19,939 nucleotides of DNA from Pseudomonadota bacterium (lineage in GTDB: Bacteria; Pseudomonadota; Gammaproteobacteria; Burkholderiales; Burkholderiaceae), in NCBI GenBank assembly GCA_021783435.1, contig JAJXUC010000065.1, positions 1-19,939 on the forward strand. Direction: 5' to 3'. Each line of letters begins with the position of its first letter. The stretch's first letter is position 1. Positions 7,509 to 15,569 of this stretch are shown here, one piece after another. Position numbers and translations under genes: made by a program. Under the pieces are notes generated by a model. That model did no database searches, was not told the origin of the DNA, and worked only from the letters and a program-made list of their open reading frames with translations.

Positions 7509-8513
7509 ATGAACAAGCGCCAAGAGCAAGGTTTCGAGCATCCCGTTCCGTCCGACATCACTCCACGGGGGGCTTATCGTGATCGGCGGCGTTTCCTTGC
7601 CGCGGTCGGGGTCGGTGCCGCAGCGACAGTCGCTGCGGTCGCGGCGCAACGCGCGCACGCCGTGCCGGCGGCCGATGCGTCCCATCCCGGGAATCTGCCC
7701 TTGCTGCCCGCCGTCAAGAACGTCGCGCTCTCCACCAAGGAGGCGCTCACGCCTTACAAGGACGTGACCAGCTACAACAACTTCTACGAATTCGGCACCA
7801 GCAAGAGCGATCCGGCGCGCAATGCCGGCAGCTTGCGCACCCAGCCCTGGACCGTGGTCGTCGAGGGCGAGGTGGGCAAACCGCGTACCTTCGACATCGA
7901 CGACCTGCGCAAGCTCGCGCCGATGCAGGAGCGCATCTACCGCCACCGCTGCGTCGAAGGCTGGTCGATGGTCATTCCCTGGCTGGGCTATTCGCTCTCC
8001 AACCTGATCAAGGCGGTGCAGCCCACGGGCAATGCCAGGTACGTGGAGTACATCACGCTGCTCAATCATGCCGAGATGCCGGGGCAGAACGACCCCATCC
8101 TGCAATGGCCCTACCTCGAAGGCCTGCGCATGGACGAGGCCATGCACCCGCTCACGCTGCTCACGTTCGGTTTGTACGGCGAGGTGCTGCCGAATCAAGA
8201 CGGCGCCCCCATGCGCATGGTGATTCCCTGGAAATATGGCTTCAAGGGCGGCAAGTCGATTGTCAGAATTCGACTGGTGGAAAAGCAGCCCATCACCTCA
8301 TGGATGCGCGCGGTGCCGCAGTGGTACGGCTTCTACTCCAACGTCAACCCCAACGTCAGTCCGCAGAACTGGAGCCAGGCGAACGAGCGCCGCATCGGTC
8401 AGGGTGGTTTTGGTGGCCTGTTCGCGCCACGCATTCCCACCCAGATGTTCAATGGCTATGGCGAACAAGTCGCCAGCCTGTACAAGGGCATGAACCTGAC
8501 CCAAGATTTTTGA
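7509..8513 (+). CDS. msrP: Periplasmic protein-methionine-sulfoxide reductase catalytic subunit MsrP (YedY)
   Basis: A 334-residue molybdopterin enzyme that reduces oxidised methionine in periplasmic proteins. The Tat signal is clear: [10 protein letters not shown] (25-34) followed by a hydrophobic Ala/Val stretch and AHA (49-51). The molybdenum-ligating cysteine is C148 in [18 protein letters not shown], the most conserved part of the family. The motif [17 protein letters not shown] (236-252) is also typical. The ATG at 7509 has AGAGG about six bases upstream and puts the twin Arg at a normal distance; an in-frame ATG at 7458 would add 17 residues and lacks such a site. The sulfite-oxidase-type fold is known for the family. 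It is followed 14 bases later by its electron donor. Confidence 0.97.
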   Translation: MNKRQEQGFEHPVPSDITPRGAYRDRRRFLAAVGVGAAATVAAVAAQRAHAVPAADASHPGNLPLLPAVKNVALSTKEALTPYKDVTSYNNFYEFGTSKSDPARNAGSLRTQPWTVVVEGEVGKPRTFDIDDLRKLAPMQERIYRHRCVEGWSMVIPWLGYSLSNLIKAVQPTGNARYVEYITLLNHAEMPGQNDPILQWPYLEGLRMDEAMHPLTLLTFGLYGEVLPNQDGAPMRMVIPWKYGFKGGKSIVRIRLVEKQPITSWMRAVPQWYGFYSNVNPNVSPQNWSQANERRIGQGGFGGLFAPRIPTQMFNGYGEQVASLYKGMNLTQDF

Positions 8514-8527
8514 GTGATCCCGGCATC

Positions 8528-9220
8528 ATGAGCGCCTCGCCAACTCTGGTTCCGAAACAGGCCCGGCTGTCGCTACGCTGGCGCCGCGCAACCCTGCAGG
8601 CCCGCTGGTTCAAACCCGTGGTTTTCATGCTGTGCCTGTTGCCGCTGTTCCTGCTGGTCTGGCGAGCCTTCACGCTGGAACTCGGCCCCAACCCCGAGCA
8701 GACCTTGATCTGGACCACCGGGCTGTGGGCCTTGCGCTTCCTGCTGGTGACCTTGACCATCACGCCCTTGCGCAAGATCACCGGCTGGGCCGAATTGGCG
8801 CGGCTACGGCGCATGTTCGGGCTGTTTGCCTTCAGCTACGCAAGCTTGCACTTCACCTGCTATCTCTGGCTGGTGAACGATTTCAACCTCGATGCCGTGC
8901 TGAAGGACGTGGTCAAACATCCCTTCGTGCTCGCGGGCATGACAGCGCTCACGCTGATGCTGCCGTTGGCCGCCACGTCGACCAACGGCATGATCAAGCG
9001 CCTGGGCGCCGCGCGCTGGCAGGCCTTGCACAAGCTGGTTTATGCAGTGGCCATCATCGCCGTGTTCCATGACTGGTGGGGCAAGCTCGCCAAGAACAAC
9101 ACACTCGATCCGAAGCTTTACGCCCTGATGCTGGCCGTGCTGCTCGGCTGGCGTGTGGCCCGGGCGTGGCAGGAACGACGACTGCAGACGCGTCGCAACG
9201 AGGTGCCGGCACGGGTCTGA
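8528..9220 (+). CDS. msrQ: Haem b membrane subunit MsrQ (YedZ), electron donor to MsrP
   Basis: A 230-residue integral membrane protein of the ferric-reductase-like family. It passes electrons from the respiratory chain (quinol) or flavin reductase to MsrP. About six hydrophobic segments are visible. Candidate haem ligands are H108 (SYASLHFTCYLW), H168 (RWQALHKLVY) and H181 (AVFHDWWG). The motif TPLRKITGW (79-87) followed by RLRRMFGLFAF (92-102) is characteristic. The frame stays open far upstream over msrP, but the ATG at 8528, 14 bases after the msrP stop, gives the family's normal length. A poor ribosome-binding site and the short gap suggest translational coupling to msrP. It converges on lysA with 29 bases between and no obvious terminator. 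Confidence 0.95.
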   Translation: MSASPTLVPKQARLSLRWRRATLQARWFKPVVFMLCLLPLFLLVWRAFTLELGPNPEQTLIWTTGLWALRFLLVTLTITPLRKITGWAELARLRRMFGLFAFSYASLHFTCYLWLVNDFNLDAVLKDVVKHPFVLAGMTALTLMLPLAATSTNGMIKRLGAARWQALHKLVYAVAIIAVFHDWWGKLAKNNTLDPKLYALMLAVLLGWRVARAWQERRLQTRRNEVPARV

Positions 9221-9249
9221 CGGCGTGCAGGCGGACCGCAGCCGGGTGC

Positions 9250-10548
9250 TCAAAACACCAGCAGTTGCTCGCCCGCGACCAGGTGTTCGAGGCTCTCGCG
9301 CTCGCGAATGAGGTGCGCTTGCGCGCCGTCCACGAGCACTTCGGCGGCGCGTGGGCGGGTGTTGTAGTTCGAGGCCATGGTCATGCCGTAAGCGCCGGCC
9401 GAGAGCACGGCCAGAAGGTCGCCCTCGCGCAGGTCGAGTTCGCGCTCGCGACCCAGCCAGTCGCCCGACTCGCACACCGGGCCGACCACGTCATAGCGCA
9501 AGCTGTGCTTGCCGTCGCGCGGCTGCAGCGGCACGATGGCCTGCCACGCTTGGTACAGCGCCGGGCGCATCAGGTCGTTCATGGCAGCGTCCACCACGGC
9601 GAAGTGGCGCTCCAGGCTGGATTTGAGCGTGACCACCTCGGTGACCAGCAAGCCCGCGTTGCCCACCACGGAGCGCCCCGGCTCGAACATCACCTGCCGG
9701 TGGCCATGGCCGCGCTGTGCCAGGCGCTCGAGCAAGGCATCCATCCAGGCGGCGATGCTGGGCGGGGTCTCGTCGGCATAGCGGATGCCGAGGCCGCCGC
9801 CGAGGTCGATGTGCTCGAGCTTGACGCCGTGATGCTCGATGTCGGCCAGCAGATCGAGGATGCGGTCGAGCGCGTCCAGATAGGGGCCGAGTTGCGTGAT
9901 CTGCGAGCCGATATGGCAGTCGATGCCGACGATGCGCAGGTTTGGCAGCAGCGCCGCTTCGGTATAGGCCGTGCGCGCCAACCCCTGGGGAATGCCGAAT
10001 TTGTTGCTCTTCAGGCCGGTGGAAATATAGGGGTGGGTTTTCGCGTCGACGTCCGGGTTGATGCGCAGGCTGACCGGGGCGACGACACCACGCTCGCCAG
10101 CAATGCGGCTCAGGCGTCGCAGCTCGCTTTGCGACTCCACGTTGAAGCATTGCACGCCGGCTTCCAGCGCCGCATGCATCTCGGCATCGAGCTTGCCCAC
10201 GCCTGAAAACACCACGGTGGACGCTTCGCCGCCGGCGGCCAGCACCCGCGCCAACTCGCCGCCGGAAACAATGTCGAACCCCCAGCCCAGGTGCGCCAGC
10301 AGTTGCAGCACGGCCAGGCTGGAGTTGGCCTTGACCGCATAACGCAGCGAAACCGGCTTGCCCTGTGCCGCGGCCTGGTACGCACCCGCCGCCTGCTCGA
10401 TGCCGGCCCGCGAGTACACATACAACGGCGTGCCGAACCGCCGCGCCAGTTCGGCCGCAGGGACCGCCTCGATCATCAAGGCGCCATTGCGGTAGGCCAG
10501 ATGCGGGTGGCCGGGAAGTTCAGCGGTTGCAGCGCGGGCTTGCGACAT
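9250..10548 (-). CDS. lysA: Diaminopimelate decarboxylase LysA
   Basis: A 432-residue PLP enzyme, fold type III, that decarboxylates meso-diaminopimelate to L-lysine in the last step of lysine synthesis. The PLP lysine is K73 in RYAVKANSS. Other family motifs are H212 in CHIGSQ, the glycine loop HIDLGGGLG (246-254), EPGRS (289-293) and the catalytic CESGD (359-363), then SAGAYGMTMASNYN (383-396). The ATG at 10548 puts the start at the family's normal position (HLAYRNG a few residues in); the frame is open upstream over the lptM region but has no better start. It lies 80 bases after the lptM-like gene, with which it is probably co-transcribed. Confidence 0.97.
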   Translation of the reverse strand: MSQARAATAELPGHPHLAYRNGALMIEAVPAAELARRFGTPLYVYSRAGIEQAAGAYQAAAQGKPVSLRYAVKANSSLAVLQLLAHLGWGFDIVSGGELARVLAAGGEASTVVFSGVGKLDAEMHAALEAGVQCFNVESQSELRRLSRIAGERGVVAPVSLRINPDVDAKTHPYISTGLKSNKFGIPQGLARTAYTEAALLPNLRIVGIDCHIGSQITQLGPYLDALDRILDLLADIEHHGVKLEHIDLGGGLGIRYADETPPSIAAWMDALLERLAQRGHGHRQVMFEPGRSVVGNAGLLVTEVVTLKSSLERHFAVVDAAMNDLMRPALYQAWQAIVPLQPRDGKHSLRYDVVGPVCESGDWLGRERELDLREGDLLAVLSAGAYGMTMASNYNTRPRAAEVLVDGAQAHLIRERESLEHLVAGEQLLVF

Positions 10549-10628
10549 GGGCTGGTTGTCGTGGTTGCGGAAGGGTATGGGTCCATGGCGCACGGGCGAG
10601 ACAGCCCGGGCTGGAACCGTGGAGACGA

Positions 10629-10787
10629 TCAGCCCTGGCTCGGAGCGGCAGGCGGCGGTTTGGGGAAAACCAGCGGTCCACGCTGACCGCAGGCGCTCAA
10701 CAGACCGCATGTGGCGAGCAGCACGGCGAGTCCGACAATGCGCGCTGTACGGGCAAATCGAATTCCTAGAATGGTTCGCTCAAGCAT
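10629..10787 (-). CDS. lptM: Small LptM-like lipoprotein
   Basis: A 52-residue protein missed by a 60-residue cut-off. It starts MLERTILGIR, has a hydrophobic stretch (18-32) and a lipobox LLSAC with the lipidated cysteine at 33. The mature part begins CGQRGPLVFP, matching the CGQ(K/R)GPLY motif of LptM (YifL), then turns Pro/Ala-rich. In Escherichia coli LptM binds the LptD-LptE translocon and helps LptD reach its mature disulfide form in the outer membrane. Placement directly before lysA and divergent from cyaY is conserved in many proteobacteria and supports the call. Only 37 bases separate it from the cyaY start, so each promoter probably reaches into the other gene. Confidence 0.9.
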   Translation of the reverse strand: MLERTILGIRFARTARIVGLAVLLATCGLLSACGQRGPLVFPKPPPAAPSQG

Positions 10788-10824
10788 CAGTTCAGTGTAT
10801 CAGCCGCACCCGGAAAACCGTCCC

Positions 10825-11142
10825 ATGAACGCCCTGCCGCAAACCGACTATCTCCGCCTTGCCGATGCCATGTTGAGCCGCGTGGAGGCGGCAGCGGATG
10901 CTGCCGATATCGACTCCAAACGCGAAGGCGCGGTGCTGACCCTGGAACTCGACAACGACGAGAAGATCATCATCAATCTGCAAGCGCCGCTGCAGGAATT
11001 GTGGCTGGCGAGCAAGTCCGGCGCCTTCCACTTCCGCTACGACGCTGGCCAGTGGCTGGACACGCGCAGCGGCTCGCGCTTCGAGGATTTGGTCCAGCAG
11101 GCCGTGCGCCAGCAAGGCGGCCCGTTGTTGGCCCTAGTCTGA
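10825..11142 (+). CDS. cyaY: Iron donor / iron-sulfur assembly regulator CyaY (bacterial frataxin)
   Basis: A 105-residue frataxin homologue that binds iron and the cysteine desulfurase IscS and modulates Fe-S cluster assembly in the cytoplasm. The N-terminal helix carries the acidic residues E21, D25, D28 and D30. The central beta-sheet holds the signature APLQELWLASKSGAFHFRYD (54-73), followed by the usual W-x-D-x-R-S-G turn (WLDTRSG, 77-83) and the C-terminal helix FEDLVQQAV. The frame is open 38 codons further upstream, but the ATG at 10825 gives the normal family length. It converges on PBP1A with only 10 bases between the two stop codons. Confidence 0.95.
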   Translation: MNALPQTDYLRLADAMLSRVEAAADAADIDSKREGAVLTLELDNDEKIIINLQAPLQELWLASKSGAFHFRYDAGQWLDTRSGSRFEDLVQQAVRQQGGPLLALV

Positions 11143-11160
11143 TTCAGTTGCTTCAGTTGC
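11143..11160. repeat. Tandem 9-bp duplication at the convergent cyaY / PBP1A ends
   Basis: TTCAGTTGC occurs twice back to back (11143-11151 and 11152-11160), directly after the cyaY stop. Each copy carries TCA, a TGA stop on the minus strand. The stop used by PBP1A (11153-11155) lies in the second copy, and the first copy supplies a second in-frame stop 9 bases later. This looks like a small slippage duplication that left the gene end intact. Confidence 0.85.
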
Positions 11161-13519
11161 GCATCGGGAACAGTTTGGAGAGGGCGTCTTCCGAGCTCGA
11201 GGTGGCCGGCGCCGACGCGGCTGGAATGCCCAGCGCATGCACGCCGCCACCGGCGGCATAGTCGTCGTAGACATAGTCGGAGCCAAGCTGCACGACGCCT
11301 GGAGGCGGGGCGTATGAGGTCACGGCAACGCCTTGCAGCGCCGTGCGCATGAAGTCGATCCAGATGGGTAGAGCCACGCGTCCGCCGGTTTCTTTCGTTC
11401 CCAGTTTCAGCGGCGTGTCGTAACCCACCCAGGCCACGGCCGCGAGTTGCGGGTTGTAGCCGCAGAACCAGGCATCGACCGAATCGTTGGTGGTGCCGGT
11501 CTTGCCGTAGAGGTCGGGCCGTTTGAGCTCGGCCTGGGCGCGCGCTGCCGTCCCGGTGCGTGTCACCTCTTGCAACAGGGTGCTCATGACGAAGGCGTTG
11601 CGCGGCGTGATGGTGCGCAGGCTGGGGTCACCGGCGCGCTCGGGCTTGGGCGCGGCCAGCACATGGCCTGAGGCGTCGCTGATGGAGCTGATGAAATACG
11701 GCGACAACAGATAGCCGCCATTGGCGAAAACCGAATATGCGCGCACCATGTCCAACGGCGTGGCCGAACCTGCGCCCAGCGCCAGGGTGAGGTAGGGCGG
11801 CTGCTTGCTGGCGTCGAATCCGAAACGGCGGCTCCATTGCTGCGCGTACTTGGGGCTGATGCTGTCGAGCACACGGATCGCGACCATGTTCTTGGACTGC
11901 GCCACGCCTTGCTTGAGGGTGATCGGCCCGTCGTATGTGCCGTCATAGTTTTTCGGTTCCCAGGCCTGGCCGCCGGTGGTGGCGGCGTCGAAAAACAGCG
12001 GAGCGTCGTTCACCATGGTGGGCGGCATGAACCCCTTGTGCAATGCGGCCGAGTAGATGAAAGGCTTGAAACTCGACCCCGGCTGGCGCTGCGCCTGGGT
12101 GACGTGGTTGAACTCGTTCTGCTGGAAGTCGAAGCCGCCGATCAGCGCCTGGATCGCGCCGTTGTTCGGGTTCATCGCCACGAACGCAGCCTGCACGCGG
12201 GGGATCTGGGTGATGACCCAGCGCCCTCGTGGCTGCTTCCAGATGCGCACCACGGCCCCCGGGCGCAAGGCCACGTTGGGTTGTGCCTTGGGCCCCAGAC
12301 CGAGGGCAGCGACTTGCTGCAGGCCATCGCCGGCGACGTCGAGCAACTCGCCGCCGGGACGCATCACCTGCACCTGCTTCGGGCTGGCCGCCGTGACCAC
12401 GGCGCAGCGCAGGCCTTCAGTGTCGGGGTGATCGTTGCAGGCGTCGTCGACAGTCTGCGGCCACAAGGAGGTTTCGTTCGGGGGGTCGATATAAGCCTCG
12501 GGGCCGCGCCAGACCTGGCGCAACTCGTAGCGCATCACCCCCGTGTGCAGGGCTCGCCAAGCTGCGTCCTGATCGCGGCTGACGATGGTGGTGGTGACGT
12601 TGAGGCCTCGGGTGTAAGCCTGCTCGCCGTAACGCGCGAACATGGCCTGCCGCACCATCTCCGCCACGTAGCCTGCATGGACCAAGGTTTCGGCGGCGCG
12701 ACCGGAGCGCAAACCAAGCGCGGCGTCTCGGGCCTGCGCGTAGTCGTCGGCACTGATCCAGCCCAAGGCGCGCATGCGACCAAGGACATATTGCTGGCGA
12801 ATCCTTGCGCGTGGCAGGTTGACAAAGGGGTTGTAGGCCGAAGGCGCTTTGGGCAGGCCGGCCAGCATGGCTGCCTGCGCCAGGCTGATTTGCGCCAAAG
12901 GCTTGCCAAAATAAGTTTGCGCCGCGGCTGAAAAACCGTAGGCATGCTGGCCAAGGTAGATCTGGTTCATGTAGAGATCCAGAATCTGATCCTTGCTCAG
13001 TTCGCGCTCGATCTTCAGCGCGAGCAGCAGTTCGAAGAGCTTGCGCGTGAAAGTCTTTTCACTGCTGAGATAAAAGTTGCGCGCGACCTGCATGGTGATG
13101 GTCGACGCACCCTGACTCTTCGCCTTGTGCAGGTTTGCCAGCGCGGCGCGGGCAACGCCCGTCCAGTCAATGCCGCCATGCTGATAGAAGCGGTCGTCCT
13201 CCGTCGCCAGTACAGCCAGCTTCATGACTTTGGGGATCTGCCCGATCGGCACGAAGTCCCGACGCTCTTCGCCGAACTCGCCGAGCAAGACATGGTCGGC
13301 CGAGTACACCCGCAGCGGCAGCTTGGGTTTGTAGTCGAGCAGTTGTTGAACGTCGGGCAAGCGCGGCCAGGCGAAAGCCAGAACCACGCCGACGAGCAAA
13401 CACGCGGCCAACAACGAGCCCAACAGCGTGGCGATGAGGACGCTCACGAGCCGCACTCCCATGCGGCGAGGGGCTGTGTTAGGGGCAGGCGTCGTCTTGG
13501 TGGGCGGGGAGGTCGCCAT
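11153..13519 (-). CDS. mrcA: Bifunctional peptidoglycan synthase, penicillin-binding protein 1A
   Basis: A 788-residue class A PBP with one N-terminal membrane anchor (about 22-50). The glycosyltransferase (GT51) domain shows the catalytic glutamate E107 in ATEDDRFYQHGG, then QGASTITMQVARN (136-148) and LYMNQIYLGQHAYGFSAAA (182-200). A variable OB-like region follows. The transpeptidase domain has SxxK at 482-485 (GSSFKPF), SxN at 542-544 (SKN) and KTGT at 673-676. It makes glycan strands and cross-links them in the periplasm. The ATG at 13519 is preceded by GGAG at four bases; a further 31 in-frame codons upstream lack such a site. Divergent from the pil operon, as in Pseudomonas ponA-pilM and many other proteobacteria. 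Confidence 0.96.
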   Translation of the reverse strand: MATSPPTKTTPAPNTAPRRMGVRLVSVLIATLLGSLLAACLLVGVVLAFAWPRLPDVQQLLDYKPKLPLRVYSADHVLLGEFGEERRDFVPIGQIPKVMKLAVLATEDDRFYQHGGIDWTGVARAALANLHKAKSQGASTITMQVARNFYLSSEKTFTRKLFELLLALKIERELSKDQILDLYMNQIYLGQHAYGFSAAAQTYFGKPLAQISLAQAAMLAGLPKAPSAYNPFVNLPRARIRQQYVLGRMRALGWISADDYAQARDAALGLRSGRAAETLVHAGYVAEMVRQAMFARYGEQAYTRGLNVTTTIVSRDQDAAWRALHTGVMRYELRQVWRGPEAYIDPPNETSLWPQTVDDACNDHPDTEGLRCAVVTAASPKQVQVMRPGGELLDVAGDGLQQVAALGLGPKAQPNVALRPGAVVRIWKQPRGRWVITQIPRVQAAFVAMNPNNGAIQALIGGFDFQQNEFNHVTQAQRQPGSSFKPFIYSAALHKGFMPPTMVNDAPLFFDAATTGGQAWEPKNYDGTYDGPITLKQGVAQSKNMVAIRVLDSISPKYAQQWSRRFGFDASKQPPYLTLALGAGSATPLDMVRAYSVFANGGYLLSPYFISSISDASGHVLAAPKPERAGDPSLRTITPRNAFVMSTLLQEVTRTGTAARAQAELKRPDLYGKTGTTNDSVDAWFCGYNPQLAAVAWVGYDTPLKLGTKETGGRVALPIWIDFMRTALQGVAVTSYAPPPGVVQLGSDYVYDDYAAGGGVHALGIPAASAPATSSSEDALSKLFPMRN

Positions 13520-13859
13520 AGAGCTCCGGGGGTTGTGGGCGGTGCGGGAGAGGGCCGCTCGGGACGCGGTGGAAGACAGCGGGACTGCTGGCGCGATACC
13601 CAGGGAAAGCACTCACCGCGAGGATATGTCCGATTGTAAAAATTCTCGGAGGGCCGCCGGGATTTTCCAGTGAGCGTGTCACCCTCATCTGTGCCCCCGT
13701 GGGCCTTTTGCAACGAATCCCGGTTGGCCGCGGGAAAACCTGACAAACAATCAAACACTTGTTGTTAGGATTGAAAAAAACATTGAACTGATGCCACCCG
13801 GGCCTCAATAGCCATCAGTTCCAAGCGGGCTTTTTCAAGTTCCACTCATTCAGGGGGTT
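13520..13859. promoter_or_regulatory. Divergent mrcA-pilM control region
   Basis: The 340 bases between the two divergent starts hold no convincing gene. The half near mrcA is GC-rich; the half near pilM becomes AT-rich from about 13735. CTGACA (13740-13745) resembles a -35, and TAGGAT (13766-13771) is a weak -10 at a spacing of 20, longer than ideal. An inverted repeat follows at 13785-13821, and AGGGGG (13852-13857) is the ribosome-binding site for pilM. Confidence 0.5.
13785..13821. repeat. Inverted repeat in the pilM leader
   Basis: GAACTGATG (13785-13793) and CATCAGTTC (13813-13821) are a perfect 9-bp inverted repeat with a 19-base spacer that contains the palindrome CCCGGG. It lies about 40 bases before the pilM start, downstream of the candidate promoter, so it would form a hairpin in the leader or act as an operator. 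A short T run (13831-13835) follows after GCGGGC, giving a weak terminator-like look. Confidence 0.6.
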
Positions 13860-14942
13860 GTGTTGTCCATCTTCAGCAGCTTGCTTCGGAAGCGTTACGC
13901 GCCGCTGATCGGCCTGGACATCAGCAGCTCAAGTGTCAAGCTGGTCGAGTTGGCGCTGGATGAGCAAAATCGCTACACCCTGGTGCGCGCTGCCATCGAG
14001 CCACTCGAGAAAGGCGCCATCACCGACGGCAACATCGAAAAGCACGATGACGTGGTCGATGCTGTGCGCAAGCTGGTCAAAAAAAGCGGCGCCAAAACCA
14101 AAAACGTGGCGTTGGCGCTGCCATCGTCCGCCGTCATCAGCAAGAAAATCGTCCTGCCTGGTGATTTGCGCGAAGAAGAGGTCGAGGTTCAGGTTGAGAC
14201 GGAAGCGAACCAATACATCCCTTTCGCCATTGAAGATGTCGCACTCGATTTCAGCGTCCTCGGTCCCAGCTTGAATTCCCCCGGCGACCAAGAGGTTCTG
14301 ATTGCCGCCTCGCGGCGCGACAAGGTGCAAGATCGGCAGGCCATCGCCGAGGCTGCCGGGCTCAGGCCGCAGATCATGGACATCGATTCCTTTGCGTCGC
14401 GGCTGGCTGCCGGCAGACTCATCGAGCGCCTGCCACGTGGTGGCCACGATCTGCTCGTCGCCCTGTTTGAAATCGGTGCTTCCAGCACCTCGATGCAGGT
14501 GCTGCGCAACGGCGAAACCCAGTATGACCGCGACCAGACGTTCGGTGGCCAGCAACTGACCCAGGCCATTGCCCGCCACTACGGTTTCTCGCAGGAAGAA
14601 GCCGAGGCGAAAAAACGCAATGCCGATCTACCCGACGACTACACCTCCCAGGTTCTCGAGCCCTTTATCGAGGGCATGGCGCAGGAGTTGGCCCGCGCGT
14701 TGCAGTTCTTCTTCCGCGCCACCCCCAACAGCAAGGTCGATTATGTGCTGCTGGCTGGCGGTACTGCCTCGCTGCCCGGCCTGGTGGAGAAAATCACCCA
14801 GTTGACGTCCACGGCCTGTCTGGTGCTCAACCCCTTCGAGGGCATGGCCATCGGCGATCAGGTGCGTGAGAAAAAGCTGCGCCTGCAAGCGCCGAGCTAT
14901 CTCACATGTTGCGGTCTGGCCATGCGCAGGTTTTTGCAATGA
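13860..14942 (+). CDS. pilM: Type IV pilus inner-membrane alignment protein PilM (actin-like)
   Basis: A 360-residue cytoplasmic protein with the FtsA/actin fold that binds nucleotide and the N-terminal tail of PilN. Visible motifs are the phosphate-1 loop IGLDISSSSVKLVEL (17-31), a second nucleotide segment FEIGASSTSMQVL (203-215), and the adenosine-site LLAGGTASLPGL (297-308). E204 stands where many PilM proteins have Asp. The start is not ATG. GTG at 13860 lies only two bases after the ribosome-binding site AGGGGG, while the next codon, TTG at 13863, has better spacing, so the true start may be one codon later. The stop overlaps the pilN start (ATGA). Confidence 0.95.
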   Translation: MLSIFSSLLRKRYAPLIGLDISSSSVKLVELALDEQNRYTLVRAAIEPLEKGAITDGNIEKHDDVVDAVRKLVKKSGAKTKNVALALPSSAVISKKIVLPGDLREEEVEVQVETEANQYIPFAIEDVALDFSVLGPSLNSPGDQEVLIAASRRDKVQDRQAIAEAAGLRPQIMDIDSFASRLAAGRLIERLPRGGHDLLVALFEIGASSTSMQVLRNGETQYDRDQTFGGQQLTQAIARHYGFSQEEAEAKKRNADLPDDYTSQVLEPFIEGMAQELARALQFFFRATPNSKVDYVLLAGGTASLPGLVEKITQLTSTACLVLNPFEGMAIGDQVREKKLRLQAPSYLTCCGLAMRRFLQ

Positions 14943-15562
14943 ACATCGTTCTGATCAACCTCCTGCCGCACCGCGAGGCTAAGCGCAAGAAACGGCGCGA
15001 GGCCTTCTTCGTCGGGGTGGCCGCGTCGCTCATCGTCGGCTTGTTGCTGCTGGGGCTGGCTTACACGGTGCTGAGCGCGATGATCGACCAGCAGCAATCG
15101 CGCAATGATTTCCTCAAGGAGCAAATCGCCCAGCTCGACGTGCAAATCAAGGACATCGCCACGTTGCGCCAGGAGATTGAAAGCCTGCGCGCACGCCAGC
15201 AAGCGGTGGAAAACCTGCAGTCGGACCGCAATCTGCCGGTCTACTTGTTCGACGACCTGACCAAGGACACGCCAGTTGGGGTGCAGATCACCTCGATCAA
15301 GCAGGAGGGGCAATCGGTGCTGGTGCAGGGCACGGCCCTGAGTCAAGAGCGCGTGGCCGATCTGCTGCGCAATCTGGCCGACACCAAAGGCTGGCTGGAA
15401 AAGCCCGAGTTGATCGAAATCCGTTCCGTCACCACCCAAATTTCCAAGGGCAACACCCAGACCGTGTCGGCCTTCCAGTTGCGTGCCACGCTCAAGCGCC
15501 CGGGGGCGCCGGCGGGTTCGGCCTCTGGCGCGGCCCCGGCCAACACCCATCCTGCAGGCTGA
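14939..15562 (+). CDS. pilN: Type IV pilus assembly protein PilN
   Basis: A 207-residue bitopic inner-membrane protein. The cytoplasmic tail carries INLLPHRE (6-13), the motif that sits in the groove of PilM. One transmembrane helix (about 22-45) follows a KRKKRR stop-transfer stretch, then a predicted coiled coil (about 50-95) and a small periplasmic ferredoxin-like domain that pairs with PilO. The last 20 residues are low-complexity Ala/Gly/Pro. The start overlaps the pilM stop by 4 bases, which indicates translational coupling. Confidence 0.95.
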   Translation: MNIVLINLLPHREAKRKKRREAFFVGVAASLIVGLLLLGLAYTVLSAMIDQQQSRNDFLKEQIAQLDVQIKDIATLRQEIESLRARQQAVENLQSDRNLPVYLFDDLTKDTPVGVQITSIKQEGQSVLVQGTALSQERVADLLRNLADTKGWLEKPELIEIRSVTTQISKGNTQTVSAFQLRATLKRPGAPAGSASGAAPANTHPAG

Positions 15563-15569
15563 GGACAGC

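Noticed and set aside
10549..10710. Upstream extension of LysA by 54 residues
   Set aside because: It would overlap the lptM-like gene and add sequence not expected in LysA; the ATG at 10548 matches the normal N-terminus.
11837..12931. 364-residue open frame on the plus strand opposite mrcA
   Set aside because: Shadow of the PBP1A gene, whose catalytic motifs are all intact on the other strand.
13444..13808. Two overlapping minus-strand frames (104 and 109 residues) upstream of mrcA
   Set aside because: Low-complexity Pro/Arg composition, no ribosome-binding site and position in the divergent control region argue for chance frames.
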